DNA of 27,377 nucleotides from an uncultured Clostridia bacterium. GTDB taxonomy: Bacteria; Bacillota; Clostridia; UBA1381. Of this stretch, positions 22,332 to 27,377 are shown piece after piece (positions within the stretch are counted from its first letter, which is position 1; each line of letters opens with the position of its first letter). The notes beneath the pieces were generated by a model, which saw nothing but the letters and a program-made list of their open reading frames with translations, was not told the DNA's origin and ran no database searches. Both the position numbers and the translations under genes were made by a program. Location of the stretch: positions 1-27,377 of the forward strand of contig CALXSX010000030.1 in assembly GCA_944391265.1 (NCBI GenBank), read 5' to 3'.

Positions 22332-22446
22332 CGCTCTGCTTGCAGGGAGCGGAGCTTGCAACCGGCACTTCAGGGTTTCAGTGTGAGAATAAAACTCCCG
22401 CTGAAATTCTGAAATGTCCCCCGCCGCCGATTACGGCGTGGGACAT
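22325..22446 (-). repeat. Three consecutive hairpins between parB and DUF4446
   Basis: H1: ATGTCCC (22414-22420) with GGGACAT (22440-22446), plus an inner GCCG/CGGC. H2: TTTCAGTGTGAG against CTCCCGCTGAAA (22376-22406) with one mismatch and one G-U. H3: GGTGCAACGCTC (22325-22336) against GAGCTTGCAACC (22352-22363), imperfect. They would be the 3' end of the parAB transcript; none has a good T tract, so this is more likely a structured RNA or a processed end than a simple terminator. Confidence 0.45.
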
Positions 22447-22457
22447 CTTTGCTTTGA

Positions 22458-23309
22458 TTATTTTTCGTCAAGGATATTTATTATTCTTTCCAAATCCTCA
22501 TCGCTGTAATACTCTATCTGAAGCTTGTTTTTTCTTGTGCCCTTTTTGAGCGTAACCTTTGTGCCGAATTTTTCAGACAGTCTCTCGCACACCGAGCGAA
22601 GCTCAATGTCGTAAACCGTGTCCGCTTTCTTTGCCGGAGCCGGCTTCTCGGAAGAAATGCGTTTTGCCATACTCTCAGCCTGCCGCACGTTCAGACCGCA
22701 TTCAATTATTTTTTCGGCAAGAAGCCGTCTTTGCTCTGCGGTTTTAAGCGACAATACAGCTCTTGCATGGCCGCCGGTAAGAGCGCCGCTGATTACCAAT
22801 TTTTTTATATCGTCTTCAAGAGAAAGCAGCCTGAGCGAATTTGCAACCGCACTCCTGCTCTTTCCCACGCTCTCGCTTACACTCTCCTGCGTCATGGAAA
22901 ACTCATCTATAAGCGACTGATAACCGAGCGCTTCCTCAACAGGATTCAGGTTTTCCCTCTGCAGATTTTCAATCAGCGCTATTTTTGCCGTTTCCTCGTC
23001 TGTGTATTCCTTTACCAATGCCGGTATCTCAGTAAGACCTGCTTTTTTTGCGGCACGCCAGCGCCGCTCGCCGGCAACTATAATGTACCTGCCGTACTTG
23101 TTTTTCTTTACGATTATCGGCTGAATAACGCCGAACTCCGCTATTGACGAAGCAAGGACGCTGAGCTTTTCCTCATCAAAATCCTTTCTCGGCTGCTTTC
23201 TGTTCGGCTCAACATCGGAAATTTTGAGCTTGACAGTGCCTTCCGGCTCACCTGCTGTCAGCTCATCGGGAAAAATCGTTTTAATTCCGCGTCCCAGTCC
23301 TTTTTTCAA
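22458..23309 (-). CDS. parB: Chromosome-partitioning protein ParB (Spo0J)
   Basis: CTP-dependent DNA clamp that loads at parS and recruits SMC. Residues 80-86 (GERRWRA) and 114-120 (ENLQREN) are the two conserved nucleotide-binding boxes. The helix-turn-helix that reads parS is at about 139-162 (MTQESVSESVGKSRSAVANSL). A C-terminal dimerisation domain ends in RIINILDE. The length of 283 is normal. The start is TTG 23309, after AAGGAGG; the family's MxKGLGRGI opening confirms it. It follows parA by 12 bases. Two perfect parS sites lie 850 bases away. Confidence 0.97.
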   Translation of the reverse strand: MKKGLGRGIKTIFPDELTAGEPEGTVKLKISDVEPNRKQPRKDFDEEKLSVLASSIAEFGVIQPIIVKKNKYGRYIIVAGERRWRAAKKAGLTEIPALVKEYTDEETAKIALIENLQRENLNPVEEALGYQSLIDEFSMTQESVSESVGKSRSAVANSLRLLSLEDDIKKLVISGALTGGHARAVLSLKTAEQRRLLAEKIIECGLNVRQAESMAKRISSEKPAPAKKADTVYDIELRSVCERLSEKFGTKVTLKKGTRKNKLQIEYYSDEDLERIINILDEK

Positions 23310-23321
23310 CCGGATCCCTCC

Positions 23322-24086
23322 TTACTTGTTTTTTGCAATAACCTCACGCGCAAGCGATATATACGCCTCCGCCCCCTTTGATGTAATATCGTATTTTATT
23401 ATCGGCTCGCCGTAGCTGGGCGCTTCGGACAGCCTGACATTTCTCGGTATTATCGTTTTAAACACCTTGTCCGGAAAATACTTTTTCAGCTCGTCTAAAA
23501 CCTGAATGGACAAATTAGTCCTCCCGTCGAACATCGTCGCAAGGATTCCCTCTATCTCAAGCGCCGGATTAAGCTTTTTCCGTATCATTTTTATAGTGGA
23601 CGTAAGCTGGCTGAGCCCCTCAAGCGCATAATACTCACACTGTATCGGGATTAAAACCGAGTCGGCAGCGGTGAGAATATTTATTGTTAACATTCCAAGC
23701 GACGGCGGTGCGTCTATGAGTATGAAATCATAATCATTTTTTATCCTGTCGGTAAACGCTTTTATGTAAAACTCCCTGTTTTCCTCGTAGGCAAGCTCTA
23801 TCTCCGCTCCGGCAAGGTCGGCAGACGACGGCAGAAGATAAAGATTGCCAAGCCCCGTTTCAAGTACCGCTTTGTTTACAAGCTCAGGGTTTTCAAGACA
23901 GCTGTAAATGCTGAGTTCAAGCTCCTGCTTATCAAAGCCTACACCGCTTGTCGCATTGCCCTGTGCGTCGCTGTCGCAAAGAAGCACCTTTTTGCCTTTA
24001 AAAGCGAGAGCCGCGGCAAGATTTACAGCTGTTGTCGTTTTTCCTACTCCGCCCTTTTGATTTATAACCGCTATTACTTTACCCAT
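23322..24086 (-). CDS. parA: Chromosome-partitioning ATPase ParA (Soj)
   Basis: DNA-associated ATPase that moves ParB-parS complexes and, in Bacillus, tunes DnaA. The deviant Walker A motif KGGVGKTT is at residues 11-18, followed by LCDSDAQGNATSG and Walker B FILIDAPPSLGMLTIN. The late PRNVRLSEAPSYGEPI segment is characteristic of chromosomal Soj. The length of 254 is normal. AGAGGTTGAT precedes the ATG at 24086. Its promoter -35 box touches a parS site, so ParB probably feeds back on this operon. Confidence 0.97.
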   Translation of the reverse strand: MGKVIAVINQKGGVGKTTTAVNLAAALAFKGKKVLLCDSDAQGNATSGVGFDKQELELSIYSCLENPELVNKAVLETGLGNLYLLPSSADLAGAEIELAYEENREFYIKAFTDRIKNDYDFILIDAPPSLGMLTINILTAADSVLIPIQCEYYALEGLSQLTSTIKMIRKKLNPALEIEGILATMFDGRTNLSIQVLDELKKYFPDKVFKTIIPRNVRLSEAPSYGEPIIKYDITSKGAEAYISLAREVIAKNK

Positions 24087-24129
24087 ATCAACCTCTGTTT
24101 AACAGTTTAAATTGTTGGAAACACTTACT

Positions 24130-24157
24130 ATTATATCACAAATTTACGATTTGTAAA
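24130..24157 (-). promoter_or_regulatory. Promoter of parAB abutting parS
   Basis: Leftward, TTTACA (24152-24157), 16 bases, TATAAT (24130-24135). The first base of parS is the base next to the -35 box, so ParB bound there would contact RNA polymerase. Confidence 0.6.
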
Positions 24158-24173
24158 TGTTTCACGTGAAACA
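24158..24173. other. parS: parS centromere site 1
   Basis: TGTTTCACGTGAAACA, a perfect 16-base palindrome identical to the Bacillus Spo0J consensus site. It lies between the parA promoter and gerA. Confidence 0.96.
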
Positions 24174-24216
24174 TTTTTATTTTTTTATCAAATTGTAATA
24201 TTAAATTAAATTGTAT

Positions 24217-24232
24217 TGTTTCACGTGAAACA
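24217..24232. other. parS: parS centromere site 2
   Basis: A second exact copy of TGTTTCACGTGAAACA, 59 bases from the first and 52 bases before the gerA start codon. The intervening stretch is very AT-rich. Confidence 0.96.
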
Positions 24233-24236
24233 TTTT

Positions 24237-24266
24237 TGTATATTTTTGCGATTTTGGGAAATAATA
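24237..24266 (+). promoter_or_regulatory. Possible sigma-G promoter of the gerA operon
   Basis: TGTATA (24237-24242), 17 bases, AATAATA (24260-24266) resembles the forespore sigma-G pattern (TGnATA, then CATnnTA) with one base off in the -10. Germinant receptor operons are sigma-G dependent in Bacillus. The -35 box starts only five bases after parS site 2. Confidence 0.35.
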
Positions 24267-24284
24267 AAAAATGAGGTGAAATCT

Positions 24285-25877
24285 ATGCTGAATCCACTTT
24301 TTTTTCACGAGCCGGACAACCAATCAAATTTTAAGATTAAACCGCCCGTGCAGGACAAACCCGATAAAAACGATTTTATTATATCCAGAAACATTGAAGA
24401 TAACATTGCATATATAAAATACAAATTCCAGCTTCCGAAAAACAATGACATTGTTATAAGAGAGATAACATTAAAAGGCGGACGCAGCGCCGCCGTGCTT
24501 TTTATAGACGGAATGGTTAATTCAACTCTTTTAAACAGCAATATTATTGAAGCGCTGCTGCTCCTGCCCCAGATAAGCGACGAGGAACTGCTTCTTAAAA
24601 AAGAAGAAGTCCTTAAGCGATTTATCGCTCACAACCAGGCACAGGCAAGCTTTGATATATACGCAGCGTTTGAAGAAGTGAATTTCGGAGGCTGCGCCGT
24701 GTTTGTTGACGGCATTGACATGGTATTTATCATGGACGTCAGGTTCTGGGAGCACCGCTCCATAAACAAGCCCGAAAACGAGCAGTCAATTTACGGCCCA
24801 AAGGAAGCGTTCGGAGAAATTCTGCGCACTAACAGCGCCCTTATCAGAAAAATACTGAAAACTGAAAAGCTTATATGCGAGGGCATAAAAATAGGAAATG
24901 TAAGCAAAACGAGAGGCGTTATGATGTACATTTCCGACATAGCAAATGACAGCCTCGTGGAAGAGGTGCGGCGAAGGCTTAACTCAATAAACGTCGATTA
25001 CATTTTTGCCGCCGAGGAGGTTGGAAGATTTGTCGAAGACGAGAAGTTTTCTATAACAAATCAGGTAATGACTACTGAAAGACCGGACAGGGCGGCGAGG
25101 TTTCTCGCCGACGGTAGAGTTGTTTTTTTACTAAACGGCAGCCCGTCTGCTCTCGTTTTCCCCACAAATGCGTTTGAGCTTACCCACGATGCGTCAGACG
25201 CCTACCTTAAAACGCCGTTTGCAAATGCGGCAAGGGTCATACGGCTTATTTCCATGCTTATATCTGTACTGCTCCCCGGTACGTTTTTGGCGCTGATACT
25301 TTTTCATCAGGAAATGATACCAACGTATCTGATGTATTCGATAAGCGCCGCTCGCGAAAACGTGCCTTTTCCCAGCATAGTGGAGCTGCTTTTAATGGAT
25401 TTTGCTTTTGAAATGATTCGTGAGGCAGGTCTGCGTATGCCGGGAAGTATAGGCTCAACGCTCGGAATTGTCGGAGGTCTGATTTTAGGTCAGGCGGCTG
25501 TAAACGCCAAAATAGTAAGTCCAATAATGATAATAGTGGTCGCTATTACGGGAATAGGCTCTTTTGCAACGGCAAATTACACGCTCGCGTGGGCTTACAG
25601 GCTGCTTCGGTTCGCATTTGTCATACTCGGCTCACTGCTCGGATTTTACGGCATTGCGGCGGGAATATTTTTATATTCCGCGTACCTCGGCTCACTTAAA
25701 AGCTTCGGCGTTAATTTCCTGTCTCCCGACGGCGCCTCTATGCTCCAAAAAATCAAGCGTTCAGTTTTTACTCAGCCGCTTTGGGACAGTATGTTCAGAC
25801 CGGAATTTCTCAGGACAAAACGCGTCGCAAAAGAAGCTAAAATAAGCAGGCGCTGGCTCTTTGATAAAAAAGAATGA
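24285..25877 (+). CDS. gerAA: Spore germination receptor subunit GerA
   Basis: The A subunit of a germinant receptor in the inner spore membrane, which responds to nutrients. It has 530 residues: a hydrophilic N-terminal part (about 1-300, with LFIDGMVN and FEEVNFGGCAVFVDG) and a C-terminal membrane part with about five helices, including LPGTFLALILFHQEMIPTYL, REAGLRMPGSIGSTLGIVGGLILGQAAV and ATANYTLAWAYRLLRF, all hallmarks of the family. The start is ATG 24285, after AGGTGAAATCT; a longer frame begins inside parS. The first gene of gerA-gerB-gerC. Confidence 0.95.
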   Translation: MLNPLFFHEPDNQSNFKIKPPVQDKPDKNDFIISRNIEDNIAYIKYKFQLPKNNDIVIREITLKGGRSAAVLFIDGMVNSTLLNSNIIEALLLLPQISDEELLLKKEEVLKRFIAHNQAQASFDIYAAFEEVNFGGCAVFVDGIDMVFIMDVRFWEHRSINKPENEQSIYGPKEAFGEILRTNSALIRKILKTEKLICEGIKIGNVSKTRGVMMYISDIANDSLVEEVRRRLNSINVDYIFAAEEVGRFVEDEKFSITNQVMTTERPDRAARFLADGRVVFLLNGSPSALVFPTNAFELTHDASDAYLKTPFANAARVIRLISMLISVLLPGTFLALILFHQEMIPTYLMYSISAARENVPFPSIVELLLMDFAFEMIREAGLRMPGSIGSTLGIVGGLILGQAAVNAKIVSPIMIIVVAITGIGSFATANYTLAWAYRLLRFAFVILGSLLGFYGIAAGIFLYSAYLGSLKSFGVNFLSPDGASMLQKIKRSVFTQPLWDSMFRPEFLRTKRVAKEAKISRRWLFDKKE

Positions 25878-25890
25878 AAGGCAGATTTAA

Positions 25891-26955
25891 ATGGAAAAAT
25901 TGAGTAAAAAAGACCTGACCGGCGTTCTTATAGTTCTGATGACGCTCAAGCTTTTGCTCGTATTTCCGAGAAAGCTCGTAATCATATCAGGCAACGCCGC
26001 ATGGATAACGGCAATTTTTACATCGGCTGTTATGCTTGTGCTGTTTTACGCCATGACAAAGCTGTACGATTTTAAGGACTCGCTTATAAAAACGGCTGAA
26101 AAGTCATTCGGAAAATGGTTTTCCTTTGCGGTCGGACACATCGTGATAATAATGCTGCTGCTTTCGATGAGTTCATCGCTTCGCATTTTTCCGGAAACGG
26201 TAAAAATGGTTCTCCTGACAGATACACCGACTGACATAATACTATTTATCGCAGCCGCTGCCGCTGTGCTCGGCGTTTACACGGGAATAGAATCAATAGG
26301 AAAGGTAACGTCGCTTTTTCTGCCGGTATTTGGCTTAATATTTATCATCTGCCTTCTTTTGCTTTTGCCCGATATGGAAATAAAAAATCTCATGCCCGTA
26401 CTCGGAAACGGTACAAAAAGCATATTTTTTGACGGGCTTTCAGGGCTGTCGGCATTTTCTGACATAGTCCTTATATTTGTTCTCGGCACTCCGGGCGACA
26501 GAAAAAAAACCGTTAAGAGCGGATTTACCGCCATAGCGGTATCAGGGACGGTACTGACAGTACTGCTTTTTGTATACTGTATAATATTTCCGTACCCGGC
26601 CTCGGAAAATTTTCTTATGCCTATGTACCAGCTGACAAGGCTCATCGATATAGGTGACTTTTTCAGCAGATTTGAAGCGTTTTTTGAGTTTGTGTGGACA
26701 ATATTTGCATTTATTTATTTCAGCATTTATCTATACGCTATTTGCAGGATATGGCAGGATATATACGGCCTGAAATACCACAAAATTCTCGCCGCACCGT
26801 TTGCGGTCGTTGCTTCATCTGCCGCACTGTGGCCCGATTCTTATCTCGAATTTACAAAAAATTACACCTGGTACACAATGATAATGGTTTTTGTCTCGAC
26901 GCTCGCTCCGATAGCAGTCGGAGCAGCAGCTCATTTTCGGAGGGAAAATAAATGA
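25891..26955 (+). CDS. gerAB: Spore germination receptor subunit GerB
   Basis: The B subunit, a 354-residue integral membrane protein of the amino acid/polyamine transporter superfamily with about ten hydrophobic helices (first at about 9-27, second 33-52). It is thought to bind the germinant. Its N terminus (LSKKDLTGVLIVLMTLKLLLVFPRKL) and the segment GIESIGKVTSLFLPVFGLIFIICLLLLLPDMEIKNLMPVLGNG fit the GerAB family. It follows gerA by 13 bases (GAAAGG before the ATG), and its stop codon overlaps the gerC ATG by four bases. Confidence 0.93.
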   Translation: MEKLSKKDLTGVLIVLMTLKLLLVFPRKLVIISGNAAWITAIFTSAVMLVLFYAMTKLYDFKDSLIKTAEKSFGKWFSFAVGHIVIIMLLLSMSSSLRIFPETVKMVLLTDTPTDIILFIAAAAAVLGVYTGIESIGKVTSLFLPVFGLIFIICLLLLLPDMEIKNLMPVLGNGTKSIFFDGLSGLSAFSDIVLIFVLGTPGDRKKTVKSGFTAIAVSGTVLTVLLFVYCIIFPYPASENFLMPMYQLTRLIDIGDFFSRFEAFFEFVWTIFAFIYFSIYLYAICRIWQDIYGLKYHKILAAPFAVVASSAALWPDSYLEFTKNYTWYTMIMVFVSTLAPIAVGAAAHFRRENK

Positions 26956-27377
26956 AAAAAATAAAAATTTTAATTTGCCTTTCCGTTTTGTTTCTTGCCG
27001 GAGACTATGACAGCAGGGAACCGAATGAAACAGCGTTTGTAACCGCCATGGGTATTGACAGGGCAAGCGACGATACGTATAACGTGACAATCCAGTTTGC
27101 AAAGCCGGACAGCATAAGCGGCGGCTCGTCCGAGGAAGGCGGCAGCGGCGAGGGAATAACGGAAAACATCACAGTCGAAGCGCCCAACATTTACTCCGCC
27201 GTCGGTCTTGCAGACCAGGTAGTGAGCAAAAACATGTCGCTTTCGCACATGAAGCTGTTTGTCATATCAAAGGAAATAGCGGAAACCGGAATAAGCGAAT
27301 TTATTGACACAATTTCCCGAAGCGACGAGATACGTCCGAATGTTTACGTCACCGTATGCTCCGGCTGCTCAAGAGAT
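26952..27377 (+). CDS. gerAC: Spore germination receptor subunit GerC (partial, lacks lipobox cysteine)
   Basis: The first 142 codons of the C subunit, cut by the window edge. The N terminus is a short hydrophobic signal (KKIKILICLSVLFLAG) followed by DYDSREPNETAFVTAMGIDRA, which aligns with the family's GCWDxREI...AxxxAxGID. The Cys that normally follows the Gly and carries the lipid is Asp here; the only nearby Cys (residue 9) is not in a lipobox. A Gly/Ser/Glu-rich insert (SISGGSSEEGGSGEG) precedes NIYSAVGLADQVVSKNMSLSHMKLFVISKEIAE, typical GerC. It overlaps gerB by ATGA. Confidence 0.88.
   Translation, partial: MKKIKILICLSVLFLAGDYDSREPNETAFVTAMGIDRASDDTYNVTIQFAKPDSISGGSSEEGGSGEGITENITVEAPNIYSAVGLADQVVSKNMSLSHMKLFVISKEIAETGISEFIDTISRSDEIRPNVYVTVCSGCSRD

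Noticed and set aside
24216..24284. An upstream start that would add 23 residues to GerA
   Set aside because: It begins inside the second parS palindrome and has no ribosome binding site; the ATG at 24285 has AGGTG at the right distance.

Overview
The window looks like a chromosomal segment of a spore-forming, Gram-positive anaerobe of the Clostridia, probably an uncultured Oscillospiraceae/Ruminococcus-like organism. The basis is a GerA/GerB/GerC germinant receptor operon, spoIID, the parA-parB-DUF4446-serS order, a DUF421/DUF4363 pair, and a secreted cohesin protein beside a dockerin protein. Shine-Dalgarno sequences are strong (GGAGG type), TTG and GTG starts are frequent, and sigma-A promoters (TTGAxx-N17-TATAAT type) are easy to see. 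I found no insertion sequences, phage genes, CRISPR arrays, tRNA or rRNA.

Layout. 1-3.5 kb: the first 10 codons of an unknown leftward gene, RNase H (leftward), an AraC-type regulator and dprA (rightward), then a leftward membrane-anchored protein with a glycan-binding-like domain whose stop codon overlaps that of dprA. 3.7-10.1 kb: a rightward glycolytic operon pgk-tpiA-gpmI ending in a terminator, then potABC, a polyamine-type ABC transporter with no potD beside it. 10.1-12.2 kb: a consensus sigma-A promoter, a leader with alternative hairpins, an ECF sigma factor and its probable zinc-finger anti-sigma factor, both apparently starting at TTG. 12.2-14.4 kb: a leftward three-gene operon of a dockerin protein, a cohesin protein and a 49-residue peptide. 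14.4-18.5 kb: leftward spoIID, DUF4363, DUF421, an unrecognised protein and a HAD phosphatase. 18.5-19.8 kb: an in-frame fusion of the tRNA methyltransferase TrmK to thiamine-phosphate synthase ThiE. 19.8-20.1 kb: a gene-free, AT-rich stretch with clustered DnaA boxes. 20.1-24.1 kb: leftward serS, a coiled-coil membrane protein, DUF4446, parB and parA. 24.1-24.3 kb: two perfect parS palindromes. 24.3 kb to the end: rightward gerA-gerB-gerC, the last cut by the window edge.

Taken together, the right-hand third has the marks of a replication-origin domain: ParA, ParB, two parS sites, a DnaA-box cluster 4 kb away, and genes diverging at about 24.2 kb. dnaA itself is not in the window. The most unusual items are the dockerin-cohesin-peptide operon with no visible enzyme or wall anchor, the TrmK-ThiE fusion followed by a HAD phosphatase, the DnaA-box cluster away from dnaA, the multi-hairpin leader of the ECF sigma operon, and a GerC-type protein whose expected lipobox cysteine is absent.
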